25,525 bases of DNA from JBILVQ01 sp044370375 (GTDB taxonomy: Bacteria > Bacteroidota > Bacteroidia > UBA4408), in assembly GCA_044370375.1 (NCBI GenBank), contig JBILVQ010000014.1, positions 1 through 25,525 of the forward strand, in the 5' to 3' direction. Below are positions 1-8,246 of this stretch, piece after piece; within the stretch, counting starts at the first letter, position 1, and each line of letters begins with the position of its first letter. A program made the translations under genes and the position numbers. Under the pieces are notes generated by a model. It saw nothing but the letters and a program-made list of their open reading frames with translations. It was not told where the DNA came from and searched no databases.

Positions 1-718
1 TATTATGAATGGCATTAAACAGCCCTGCACCAAAACTAGCATTTGAAGAAAGGGTAACATCACCCTCAATACTTAGGTTGATTACATTGGCAGCTGCACT
101 TCCAAGGTCGAACTCAACATTCCCGGTCCCATTAGAAACAATTTCCAAAGAACCATTAACGGTATAATTGGTCGGATTGCTAGGATTAGGTAAGGCAGAG
201 GTGAAAGTACCAGCCAGCGTAGAGGCAATTCTTAAATTGTTGTAGGTTAATTGGGCTGGCAATGTGCCATTAACATCCCTATACTCAATCGTACCACCGG
301 TTGAGGAGACAAAAGCGGTGAAGGTACCTGCAGGAAAGGAGGTTGATTGAATTATCAACGTACCTGTGCCAATAACTGTTCCTAAGCTATGGCCCGCAGA
401 GGTTCCTAGGTCAAGAACCCCAAGCGCATTTATCTGTAAGCTACTGATAGTGCGGGTAGTAGTCGTAAAAACGGAGCGTCCGTTGATAACAAAAACATTA
501 TCGCTTCCACCCGGGATTCCTGCTCCCACTTGGGTCAAACCGGTAGGATCGGAGGTCCAAGTTGTCGGATTTGCCCAGTCACCATCCTGATAGGAATAGT
601 AATCTGCCGCTTTCAATCCTGCCGAAAACAGCGTAAAGAAAAGCGCCAATAAAAGTCCCTTTCTCAATGCAAGTAGCTTAAAATCAATCATAATCAACCG
701 CGTTTTAGTTTGTTCCAT
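1..718 (-). CDS. Large secreted surface protein, 5' part only (runs off window edge)
   Basis: An open minus-strand frame starts at the ATG at 716-718 and stays open for 239 codons to the window edge, so the C-terminus is missing. A signal peptide is visible: a basic stretch (LRKG) followed by a hydrophobic core and an AxA-like end before ADYYS. An alternative start is the in-frame ATG at 691, which gives a shorter and more usual signal peptide. The mature part opens with a DGDWANPTTW-type segment and continues as Gly/Thr/Ser/Asn-rich beta-strand sequence. This resembles the beta-helix repeats of large Bacteroidota surface or adhesin proteins, which often end in a T9SS sorting domain; that end is outside the window. 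No enzymatic motif is visible. The function is unknown, and the T9SS assignment is inferred from the style of the sequence and from the neighbouring gene. Confidence 0.75.
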   Translation of the reverse strand, partial: MEQTKTRLIMIDFKLLALRKGLLLALFFTLFSAGLKAADYYSYQDGDWANPTTWTSDPTGLTQVGAGIPGGSDNVFVINGRSVFTTTTRTISSLQINALGVLDLGTSAGHSLGTVIGTGTLIIQSTSFPAGTFTAFVSSTGGTIEYRDVNGTLPAQLTYNNLRIASTLAGTFTSALPNPSNPTNYTVNGSLEIVSNGTGNVEFDLGSAAANVINLSIEGDVTLSSNASFGAGLFNAIHN

Positions 719-793
719 TTAATTTCTTAATGCCCCTAATACTTGTTTTTAAAGGAAAAGGTTACCTTTTTTTGGCAAATAAATTAGGGGCTG

Positions 794-801
794 CAAAGAT
801 A
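794..801 (-). promoter_or_regulatory. Candidate Bacteroidota -7 promoter element
   Basis: The minus strand reads TATCTTTG here, an exact match to the Bacteroidota -7 consensus TAnnTTTG, about 75 bases upstream of the surface-protein start at 718. A TTTG stands further upstream at 830-833, but its 28-base spacing is too long for a clear -33 box. The call rests on the -7 element alone. Confidence 0.4.
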
Positions 802-873
802 GTAAAAAAATTATTCAAAAAAATTCGAACAAACGAAAATTATAGACAAAGGGCGTTTAATTAACCATAAATT

Positions 874-906
874 AAAAAAGGGGAGCAAATTGCCCCCCTT
901 TTTTAA
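874..906 (-). terminator. Intrinsic terminator after the T9SS substrate gene
   Basis: A-rich and T-rich arms flank a G-rich/C-rich stem (gggg at 880-883, cccccc at 893-898) with a short AT loop. Read on the minus strand this is a hairpin followed by a T run. It lies 18-50 bases past the stop of the gene ending at 924. The symmetry would let it work in both directions. Confidence 0.7.
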
Positions 907-923
907 TAATAATCATTTGTTTA

Positions 924-2777
924 TTAATTATTTATCCACTTTTCGGATTGAAACGAAGCAGCATTTCCAACTTTTACCATATAAAAACCTTTAGGAAGCC
1001 GGGTTTGAACAATCTTTTGCCCCTGTTCTGGTTCAAAAAATGGCTCTAGGTAAACAACCCTTCCTTGTAAATCCAATATTTCAAGCTGAATTGGTTGTGA
1101 GGGTCGGTATTGCAAGAATTTCAGGACCAGTTCGCCTTGAAAACCCGGATTACCCAGAATCTGCCAATAAGGCTGCTCATTTTGATTAGTACCTATCCCA
1201 CTGGGCACCAAAATGGCCAAGGAGGCACCGTTTGAACAACCATTTGCATCCGTTACCCGAACTGAATAAACCCCAGAATCGCCATAAGCCAATGAATTGC
1301 CGGTTTCTCCAACCAGGGGTTGCCCGTTAAAAAACCATTGTAAACTGCCCATTGCACCAGTTGTTAACAATCCGCCATTTTGGACAATTACCGGTAAAGG
1401 CGGCAATGGAAAGACTTCAATGGTAGTATTTGAGGACAAAGAACTACATCCATCTGAATTCGTGGCCATTACAGAATAATTTCCGGTCGCTGCCGGCAGA
1501 ATTGTGTCCATGATTTGGCCAATCAAAAGAGTGGTATCGTTAAGGTACCACTGAAGAATATTGCCTGAATTACCTATAGTAAGGGAGCTAGGATTGTTGC
1601 TACAAAAACTCAAAGGGCCGTTTGAGGCAATGATTGGTTGTGTTGGGGCGGCAAGAACAATCACAGTATCCGTTTCAACATACGTTTGCACCAACACCGT
1701 ATCAATGATTAGATTACCAAACAATTGAGCCGTAGAAAAATTAAAACTCCCAATGCCTGTGATGTTCAATACTGCTGTTCCAAGATTGTCATTGGCAGAA
1801 ATCAAATCCTCATCCCAAAAAGCGATAGATAACAATGGGTCGGTAATGGTGAGATTCAGATTATTAAAGGAGGGATTACTATTGTCAGCAACAGAACCTA
1901 CAGACTGAGTTGCTCCATTGTTTGTCCAATCGAAAAAAACATCCGGATCTCCGGTGCAACCAATAAAAAGAATATCCGGCTCTTCAATATCTCCACACCA
2001 ATTGGATCCACTTACGGTTACAGTCAAATTTTCAATTGAATAATTGTAAACTCTGGTAATTAAATTTGGATAGTAGGTACCGGCCGAAAGAAAGTTTTGT
2101 AAAGGAGGATTCTCACCCAAAAAAGTAATACCGTTTCCGAAATCCCACTCATACGTTAACATTTGAAAGCCCTGTGGAAAAATCAGTGGTGAAAAGGAAA
2201 CATCCAATGGCTCGCAACCTGTGGAGGGAGAATAAAGAAATGCTGAATTAGAGCCCGCGGGAGGGTCAATGTTGATGGATAGTGAAAAAGATTGAGGTTG
2301 TGTAACGTTCCCAAAAGGAGTGCCCACTTCGGCTGAAACATTAACCACAATATTAAACAACCCGAAACTTGTAGGCGTTCCGCACATTCTAACGCATCCT
2401 CTTTCGGTAGCAGGCGGATTTTGTGAAGGATAGAAAATATTGGCAGGGGAAGCACTTGTCTCCCAACTCACCCCGGGAGGAAGTCCGGTAACACTTACCA
2501 CAGTAATTTCAATCAAAGTAACATTAATACCCTGGGTACTGAATTGAGCGGGCATATAAAAGGTTAAATCTTCTGCATAAGGTTGATTTTGGATGCCATT
2601 GGGGAGGGTTGCCGGACAGAGTGTTGGAGCAGCCGGAGAAACGGTGCATGCCATATCAATAATACAACCCGGACATTGAGCCTTAAGATGAAGTGGAAAC
2701 AAAAATGACCACAACATAAAACTAATGGCAATAAAACTGAGTGCTTTTTTTAAACGAAGGGCAATTGAACTTTCCAT
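924..2777 (-). CDS. T9SS-secreted PKD/Ig-like surface protein with C-terminal sorting domain
   Basis: This complete 617-residue secreted protein has an N-terminal signal peptide (about residues 1-34, ending LKAQ). Residues 45-170 look like an Ig-type fold with paired cysteines (RGCVRMCG near 127-133). Residues 183-257 form a PKD-like domain with the hallmark YEWDFGNG at 209-216. Residues 274-370 resemble a C2 module, with DPD at 277-279 and WDED at 321-324 followed by NDNLG. Two Ig-like repeats follow (about 378-455 and 458-523), each with an LQW(Y/F) motif and a GxYSV...DGC/NGC ending. The last 85 or so residues match a type A T9SS C-terminal sorting domain (LEILDLQGRVV, LPKGFYMVKV). The protein is expected to cross the outer membrane by T9SS and be attached to the surface or released. 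No catalytic motif is seen, so an adhesive or structural role is inferred. Confidence 0.85.
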   Translation of the reverse strand: MESSIALRLKKALSFIAISFMLWSFLFPLHLKAQCPGCIIDMACTVSPAAPTLCPATLPNGIQNQPYAEDLTFYMPAQFSTQGINVTLIEITVVSVTGLPPGVSWETSASPANIFYPSQNPPATERGCVRMCGTPTSFGLFNIVVNVSAEVGTPFGNVTQPQSFSLSINIDPPAGSNSAFLYSPSTGCEPLDVSFSPLIFPQGFQMLTYEWDFGNGITFLGENPPLQNFLSAGTYYPNLITRVYNYSIENLTVTVSGSNWCGDIEEPDILFIGCTGDPDVFFDWTNNGATQSVGSVADNSNPSFNNLNLTITDPLLSIAFWDEDLISANDNLGTAVLNITGIGSFNFSTAQLFGNLIIDTVLVQTYVETDTVIVLAAPTQPIIASNGPLSFCSNNPSSLTIGNSGNILQWYLNDTTLLIGQIMDTILPAATGNYSVMATNSDGCSSLSSNTTIEVFPLPPLPVIVQNGGLLTTGAMGSLQWFFNGQPLVGETGNSLAYGDSGVYSVRVTDANGCSNGASLAILVPSGIGTNQNEQPYWQILGNPGFQGELVLKFLQYRPSQPIQLEILDLQGRVVYLEPFFEPEQGQKIVQTRLPKGFYMVKVGNAASFQSEKWINN

Positions 2778-2842
2778 ATTTTCCTTTTGGGGGGTGTTAC
2801 GTTAAATTAACAAAACCGGGGTTTCGCTTGTCGCTGACAAAA

Positions 2843-2850
2843 CAAATTTA
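2843..2850 (-). promoter_or_regulatory. Candidate -7 promoter element for the T9SS substrate
   Basis: The minus strand reads TAAATTTG, matching TAnnTTTG, and would give a 5' leader of roughly 60 bases before the ATG at 2777. No convincing -33 TTG stands at the usual distance. Confidence 0.35.
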
Positions 2851-2970
2851 GCCTATTTTATCCAATTGTAAGAATAAAATCCTTCACCACCAGGCAAAAT
2901 ATGAAAAGAATGAAAACCCATACAATTTATGTTTCTTCGGTTTTGAATAGCTAATCTGCAACATTAGAAT

Positions 2971-2978
2971 TAAATTTG
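2971..2978 (+). promoter_or_regulatory. Candidate -7 promoter element for the aldehyde dehydrogenase
   Basis: TAAATTTG matches TAnnTTTG. A TTTTG at 2941-2945 is the only nearby -33 candidate, with a rather long 25-base spacer. If used, the transcript would start only about 10 bases before the ATG at 2995. That leader would be very short, although an AGGA (2991-2994) touches the start codon. Confidence 0.35.
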
Positions 2979-2994
2979 CAAAAAAAAATCAGGA

Positions 2995-4551
2995 ATGGAA
3001 ACTACTCAGTTAAAAGAAACAATAAATGCTCCGGAATTTCTCCTAAAGCTCGGAATAAAAGCAAAAAATTTCGGTGCCTCAACAGGGACAGACAGTTGGC
3101 ACACCTCAGGAAAAGAGGTTCAGTCTTTTTCTCCGGTTGATGGCCAATTAATCGGAACGGTTAATCAGGCTCAAGATCAGGACTACGAAAAGGTAATGGC
3201 AACTGCACAAAGAGCCTTTGAAAAATGGCGTTTGGTACCTGCACCCAAAAGAGGAGAAATTGTAAGACAAATGGGTGATGCCTTTCGATTGTATAAAGAA
3301 CCACTTGGGCAACTTGTTTCCTATGAAATGGGAAAAAGTTTGCAGGAAGGTTTAGGAGAAGTTCAGGAAATCATAGACATCTGTGATTTTGCTGTAGGTT
3401 TATCGAGACAGTTGTATGGATTAACCATGCATAGCGAAAGACCACAACACAGAATGTACGAGCAATGGCATCCACTGGGTGTGGTAGGCATTATTTCAGC
3501 CTTCAATTTTCCTGTAGCAGTGTGGAGCTGGAATTCAATGATTGCATGGGTTTGTGGCAATGTTTGTGTTTGGAAACCATCATCAAAAACTCCGCTCTGT
3601 GCTATTGCCTGCCAGAACATTATTCAGGATGTTTTGAAAAAAAACAACCTCGATGAAGGAATTAGTAATATATTAATTGGAAATCCCGTTGGCGATAAAA
3701 TCAACCACGATCATCGCATTCCATTGGTTAGTGTAACCGGTTCTACCAGGGTTGGAAAAATTGTTGCCGAAAAAGTAGCGGGAAGATTCGGAAAATCTAT
3801 CCTTGAACTAGGGGGCAACAATGCCATCATTGTTAGTGAGCATGCAGATTTGAATATGATGTTGGTTGGAACCGTTTTTGGTGCCGTAGGCACCGCAGGC
3901 CAGCGTTGTACAACTACCAGAAGATTAATTGTTCACGAAAGTGTTTATGACCAGGTAAAAGAAAAACTTAAAAATGCCTATGGCCAGCTCAACATTGGCA
4001 ATCCACTTGAATCAAAAAATCATGTGGGGCCGCTGATTGACAAAGCTGCTGTAGATGACTATCTCCATGCTATTGAAAGTGCAGTAAAAGAAGGTGGTAA
4101 AGTTTTGGTGGAAGGCGGTGTGCTCACAGGAACAGGTTATGAAAGTGGTTGCTATGTAAGACCTTGTATTATTGAGGCAGAAAATCATTTTGAAACTGTT
4201 CAAAAGGAAACCTTTGCCCCAATTCTTTACATCATGAAATACAAAACGATTGAAGAGGCCATTGAAAAACAAAATGGAGTTCCACAAGGTTTATCCAGCT
4301 CAATTTTTACTGTAAACATGAGAGAAATGGAGTTGTTTTTATCTGCACGTGGATCTGACTGTGGAATTGCGAATGTAAACATTGGCACCTCAGGTGCTGA
4401 AATTGGCGGAGCATTTGGTGGAGAAAAAGAAACAGGAGGGGGACGTGAATCTGGCTCAGATGCATGGAAAGCCTATATGAGAAGGCAAACCAATACCATC
4501 AATTACGGAAGTCAGCTTCCTCTTTCGCAAGGAATAAAATTTGATTTTTAA
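2995..4551 (+). CDS. amaB: Family 7 aldehyde dehydrogenase (alpha-aminoadipic semialdehyde / piperideine-6-carboxylate dehydrogenase type)
   Basis: This 518-residue protein is full length for the ALDH superfamily. It shows the NAD-binding and catalytic landmarks: N171 in FNFPVAVW, K194 in WKPSS, the TGSTRVG turn at 248-254, catalytic Glu271 in ELGGNN and catalytic Cys305 in GTAGQRCTT. The ELGGNN-AII segment and GTAGQRCTT(T/A)RR are typical of family 7 (ALDH7A1, bacterial AmaB/Pcd), which oxidises alpha-aminoadipate semialdehyde or its cyclic form to alpha-aminoadipate in lysine degradation. The enzyme should be cytoplasmic and NAD-dependent. No lysine-catabolism partner is adjacent, so the substrate is inferred from the family alone. 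The gene stands by itself, converging on porW across a shared terminator. Confidence 0.85.
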   Translation: METTQLKETINAPEFLLKLGIKAKNFGASTGTDSWHTSGKEVQSFSPVDGQLIGTVNQAQDQDYEKVMATAQRAFEKWRLVPAPKRGEIVRQMGDAFRLYKEPLGQLVSYEMGKSLQEGLGEVQEIIDICDFAVGLSRQLYGLTMHSERPQHRMYEQWHPLGVVGIISAFNFPVAVWSWNSMIAWVCGNVCVWKPSSKTPLCAIACQNIIQDVLKKNNLDEGISNILIGNPVGDKINHDHRIPLVSVTGSTRVGKIVAEKVAGRFGKSILELGGNNAIIVSEHADLNMMLVGTVFGAVGTAGQRCTTTRRLIVHESVYDQVKEKLKNAYGQLNIGNPLESKNHVGPLIDKAAVDDYLHAIESAVKEGGKVLVEGGVLTGTGYESGCYVRPCIIEAENHFETVQKETFAPILYIMKYKTIEEAIEKQNGVPQGLSSSIFTVNMREMELFLSARGSDCGIANVNIGTSGAEIGGAFGGEKETGGGRESGSDAWKAYMRRQTNTINYGSQLPLSQGIKFDF

Positions 4552-4554
4552 GAT

Positions 4555-4588
4555 AAAAAAAACGACCGAAAATTCGGTCGTTTTTTTT
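4555..4588. terminator. Near-perfect palindromic bidirectional terminator
   Basis: An A-run, the arm CGACCGAA, an AA loop, the arm TTCGGTCG and a T-run form a 16-bp inverted repeat (4555-4570 with 4573-4588). It starts a few bases past the aldehyde dehydrogenase stop and touches the porW stop codon (4588-4590). It can terminate both convergent genes. Confidence 0.9.
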
Positions 4589-7221
4589 TATTCATTTTTT
4601 GCTGCTCCTTCAAAATTGGAATAGTTCTTTGCAAAAAAGTTTGCATACTCCTCAGCTTTTTCTGATTTCATTAACAACAAATAATTTTCTTTCGAAATAC
4701 TAAAGAAGGGCAAAGCACCCGGTGGGTAATCTTTCATCACCTCACCATTGTCTCGGAAGGTGATAAAGTAGTCCATTCCAATTGTAGCATTCTCAAAAGA
4801 TTTAACTGTAAGCAGTTGCTTAGATTTGCCGAATGGAACAAGTACAGTATTTAAATTTTTCGTTCCAAAATACTCGCGGTTAAAATCAGAGGTAGCAGCA
4901 GAAATCGTTTGTGCATTCGCTATCAAGGGATCAATGACCATTACAAAAAAATGTTCCTTGACCGGATTAAAAACGAAGACATTGTTTTTTTGCTTGGTGG
5001 AGTCATTGTTTTGTGCCAATGAATCAAGGGTACTGCCACCTGCCAACAAATTCAAAATATCTTGTGCTCTGGGTTTAACCTCCTCTTTTGGGAAGTTTAC
5101 CACCACACTGCGCAGTGCAGCTTCAAACTCCTTTTTATCAGCAATATGACCAATGGAAAGAGCTTTCAAAAAAGCAAATTTAGCCTTCATGGGGACCTTC
5201 AAATCCATACTATCTGCGGCCACACAACGCTGAAAAGAGCCCGCATAATCCCCATTCTGATAAAGAAGATAAGTAACCTCATAATAGTTCTCTACCTTGT
5301 CTAATTTTTTCTTTAATTCATTATTGAACTCCGGGTTTTTTAAGATAAGCGCGTAATCACTTTCAGGAAATTGTGTTAATAGAATATTCTTGTATTTCTC
5401 GGCCTGAGGATCCATCCTCATCAAAGTGTATAAGCGATACAACTGATAGTAAGACGGAAGTTGATATTTGTTTTTGGGATATTTTGCCAACAAAGCTTCT
5501 AAAGATTCGGCAGACTTTTCATTGTTTGCCAATTGCTCCTTGTAAATCAAACTTAAATCATAATAAGCTTCAATCACCTTGGCTTTTGATGAATCCATTA
5601 AAGCCGGGGTTAGGAGTAACTCTTTTGCATAATACGCCCTGTTGTACTTGTTGTTGCTTGAATCTGTTGCTGTTCCTTTCCCAGCAACTACTTCTCCCTC
5701 CTCCTCTCCGGTTGGTGCTACTGATTGTTTGTTAGAACGTCTCCAATTATCCTCCAGTTTTCTATTTCCCCATTTTTTGGAGAACTCCGAGAAACCGAAG
5801 GATAATGTTTGGGGATTATAGAAATACCATGAGGAACCACTACCCTGGTTTTGGTTAGCAGTTTGCTGGCCGGGTAAATTATTGGAACTATTTTGCAGTG
5901 CCCTTAACTCCTCTTCTTCTTTTCTTTTTGCCTCCGCTTCCTTTTCTTTTTCAATTAATTGATCAATCAATTTATTTCTTTCAGATTCACTTAAAGAAGA
6001 AACTCTTTGTAAACTATCCTGCTTTGCGATTAAACGGTAATTGGCAACCAACTTTCCCAAGTAATTTCTTTTGTTGGCAATGGCTTCATAATCGGGAAAA
6101 TCCTTACTGAGTGAGGTAACCGCACTGTCATAGTATGCTTCAGCCAAAGTATATTCAGGTTGAGCAAAGTAAATATCGGCCAATTTTAGAGCAGAAATTC
6201 CTTTCTGGTTGGTATTGACGGTACTGGCTCTCATCGACTTCTGCAACAAGGAAATGGTCTCTTTATTATTTCCCTCCTTCTCTGAAATCTCTGCTAAAGC
6301 GTAATAGATTTGATCGTTATAATCAACATTTTTTATGTCGCTTAACATTTTGGTTAACTGAGATTTAATACTTCTGCTGCTGGCAGAAGAGGCATCATAC
6401 AATTTAGCCTGATTTATTTTGGCATAAAAGGTTAACTCATATTTCGGGTTAAGCTTTACCACCTGGCCAAAGGCATTTCTGGCCCGATCGTTTGCTTTCA
6501 TCTTTTGTAGAATTTGTGCAAGAATAAAAGTATATCTGGCCTTTACTTTTTTATTCTTTTCGTAGGCGATGGCTTTGTTTAATTCCTTTTCAGCCATCGG
6601 ATAGTTGTCTTGTTTTAAATAAAAATCAGCCATTACCGCAGCTAATTGGCCATTTAAAGCATAAGGAAATGTTTTATCTGATTTACACAAATCGATATAA
6701 CCCTGCGATCTGGTAAAGGCCCCGATTTCATTATAAGTTCTGATCATCCACAAGAGGGCTTCGAATTTGGTAGGTTGTTTTTTAAACTCACCTACGGTGT
6801 ATTCAAAGGATTCAATCCCTGCAAAATAATCATGACGATAAAAATGAGATCTCCCAATCAGAATATAGGTTTCATCAATCCATTTACAATATTCAACCCC
6901 TTTGATCATCATAGAATGACGTTCAATTACCTCAGAGCATTTGGTAAACACCTTCTCCATAGCAGGGGCTGCAGTTTTTGCATCCTTGGGAGAGCCATAG
7001 GTAAACATCGGTAATACGCGTTGATAATCGTCCACATACTCCATGTCCATTTTAGTAATGGCCTCATTTAAAATTTCACGGGCATTAAAGTACCCATTGT
7101 AATGGGCAGACATATTGTGAAAGTTCCGGTTAATCCAGGTGTTTTTTTTGGTTGAACAGCCTGAAAAAACCAGCACCAGAAAAAACGAAAAGACAAAAAA
7201 ATATGGGTGAAGTTTGTTCAA
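4588..7221 (-). CDS. porW: T9SS / gliding lipoprotein PorW (SprE) with TPR repeats
   Basis: This 877-residue lipoprotein has a lipobox ending VFSGC with Cys22 as the lipidation site, followed by STKKNTWINRNFHNMSAHYNGYFN, which is typical of the PorW/SprE family of type IX secretion and gliding proteins. Residues about 110-400 are helical TPR-like repeats. A strongly charged helix (about 410-445, rich in Glu/Lys) probably forms a coiled coil. A low-complexity Asn/Gln/Ser linker (about 443-465) leads to a second helical and C-terminal domain. PorW is known as a periplasmic, outer-membrane-anchored T9SS component that links the secretion machinery to its motor in P. gingivalis and F. johnsoniae. 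No other T9SS machinery gene is beside it, although a T9SS substrate lies about 1.8 kb away. Confidence 0.85.
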   Translation of the reverse strand: MNKLHPYFFVFSFFLVLVFSGCSTKKNTWINRNFHNMSAHYNGYFNAREILNEAITKMDMEYVDDYQRVLPMFTYGSPKDAKTAAPAMEKVFTKCSEVIERHSMMIKGVEYCKWIDETYILIGRSHFYRHDYFAGIESFEYTVGEFKKQPTKFEALLWMIRTYNEIGAFTRSQGYIDLCKSDKTFPYALNGQLAAVMADFYLKQDNYPMAEKELNKAIAYEKNKKVKARYTFILAQILQKMKANDRARNAFGQVVKLNPKYELTFYAKINQAKLYDASSASSRSIKSQLTKMLSDIKNVDYNDQIYYALAEISEKEGNNKETISLLQKSMRASTVNTNQKGISALKLADIYFAQPEYTLAEAYYDSAVTSLSKDFPDYEAIANKRNYLGKLVANYRLIAKQDSLQRVSSLSESERNKLIDQLIEKEKEAEAKRKEEEELRALQNSSNNLPGQQTANQNQGSGSSWYFYNPQTLSFGFSEFSKKWGNRKLEDNWRRSNKQSVAPTGEEEGEVVAGKGTATDSSNNKYNRAYYAKELLLTPALMDSSKAKVIEAYYDLSLIYKEQLANNEKSAESLEALLAKYPKNKYQLPSYYQLYRLYTLMRMDPQAEKYKNILLTQFPESDYALILKNPEFNNELKKKLDKVENYYEVTYLLYQNGDYAGSFQRCVAADSMDLKVPMKAKFAFLKALSIGHIADKKEFEAALRSVVVNFPKEEVKPRAQDILNLLAGGSTLDSLAQNNDSTKQKNNVFVFNPVKEHFFVMVIDPLIANAQTISAATSDFNREYFGTKNLNTVLVPFGKSKQLLTVKSFENATIGMDYFITFRDNGEVMKDYPPGALPFFSISKENYLLLMKSEKAEEYANFFAKNYSNFEGAAKNE

Positions 7222-7257
7222 TTTCTTGGGTGAGTGCTTTCGTTAACGCAGAATCAG

Positions 7258-7265
7258 CAAAATTA
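7258..7265 (-). promoter_or_regulatory. Candidate -7 promoter element for porW
   Basis: The minus strand reads TAATTTTG, which fits TAnnTTTG and gives a leader of about 30 bases before the porW ATG at 7221. No clear -33 box is seen. The divergent M23 gene starts at 7353, and I could not find an equally good element for it. Confidence 0.35.
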
Positions 7266-7352
7266 TTCTATTTTTTCATAAATAATCCCTTAAAATAACC
7301 GTTCTTTAAACATTTTTAGAACATTTGTGCAATTGGGGCATTTTCTGAAGAA

Positions 7353-8246
7353 ATGACAAAGCAAAAAAGGAAACTCACCGACAAAGACTTTTGGTCGAAT
7401 TTAAAAAGTCAGATCCGACACCCGTATAGGTTGGTGGTGATGAATGACGACACCCTTGAAGAGCGTGCTGCCTTCATTTTTACCCCACTCAACTTTTTCG
7501 TATTCACTGGAGCGGTTGTTTTATTTTTGATTGTATCCGTGATTTATTTGATTGCCTTTACTTCACTTCGGGAGTATATACCCGGATATGCTGATGTAGG
7601 CATGCGAAAAAAAATAATTTACCTGGCGAATAAAACAGACTCATTGGAAAAGGTGATTGGAGAAAAGGATTTTTATTTAGAAAATATTACCAACATTTTA
7701 ACAGGAAAAGAAACCGATTTAGGAATTGAGCGGGTTAAGAAAGACAGCATTAAAAAAACTGTAAAAATTGAAGACAGGCATGTGCCGGAAGATTCCATGT
7801 TAAGGGCACAAATAGAACAGGAAGAAAAAAACAACCTTAAGGGAGGGTTACTGAAAGAAAAGGGCGGAATAAATTCTTTGTTTTTCTTTGTTCCATTGCA
7901 AGGTCAACTTACCAGTGGATTCGAACAAAGTACTAAACATTTTGGGGTGGATATTGTAGGAAAAAAGAATGAGCCAATTAAGTCTACACTAGATGGAACG
8001 GTAATTCTTTCTACTTGGACACCTGACCAGGGCTATGTTATCCAGGTGCAACATCAGGAAAACATCCTTTCCATTTATAAACACAATTCAGCATTGCTAA
8101 AAAAGGAAGGGGAGCGAGTAAAAGCAGGGGAACCCATTGCTATCATTGGAAATTCGGGAGAATTATCAACAGGACCGCATGTTCATTTTGAATTATGGTA
8201 CAAAGGCACACCGGTTGACCCGACCAAATACATGAGACTAAAATGA
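7353..8246 (+). CDS. M23 family zinc metallopeptidase, membrane-anchored
   Basis: This 297-residue protein has a short cytoplasmic N-terminus, one membrane helix (about 46-69), a charged helical stalk (about 85-170) and a C-terminal M23 (LytM/peptidase M23) domain (about 180-295). The zinc and catalytic residues are present: HFGVD (His196, Asp200), the conserved His244 in IYKHN, and HVH (His276, His278). It is therefore probably an active periplasmic peptidoglycan endopeptidase, although its role as a hydrolase or as an activator cannot be told from sequence. Its stop codon overlaps the dxr start (ATGA at 8243-8246), so the two are translationally coupled. The start at 7353 gives the usual conserved N-terminus of Bacteroidota M23 proteins (HPYRLVVMND). 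Confidence 0.85.
   Translation: MTKQKRKLTDKDFWSNLKSQIRHPYRLVVMNDDTLEERAAFIFTPLNFFVFTGAVVLFLIVSVIYLIAFTSLREYIPGYADVGMRKKIIYLANKTDSLEKVIGEKDFYLENITNILTGKETDLGIERVKKDSIKKTVKIEDRHVPEDSMLRAQIEQEEKNNLKGGLLKEKGGINSLFFFVPLQGQLTSGFEQSTKHFGVDIVGKKNEPIKSTLDGTVILSTWTPDQGYVIQVQHQENILSIYKHNSALLKKEGERVKAGEPIAIIGNSGELSTGPHVHFELWYKGTPVDPTKYMRLK

Noticed and set aside
924..2777. Lipoprotein processing at the cysteine in LKAQCPGC
   Set aside because: The residues before the Cys (K-A-Q) do not match a lipobox, and the C-terminal sorting domain indicates T9SS export after ordinary signal peptidase cleavage.
4555..4588. Long perfect inverted repeat considered as a mobile-element end
   Set aside because: It lies exactly between two convergent stops with A and T flanks and is explained fully as a bidirectional terminator. 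No transposase or target duplication is near.
4826..6110. Plus-strand open frames opposite porW
   Set aside because: They are antisense to a full-length recognisable protein, are low complexity or basic, and have no support of their own.
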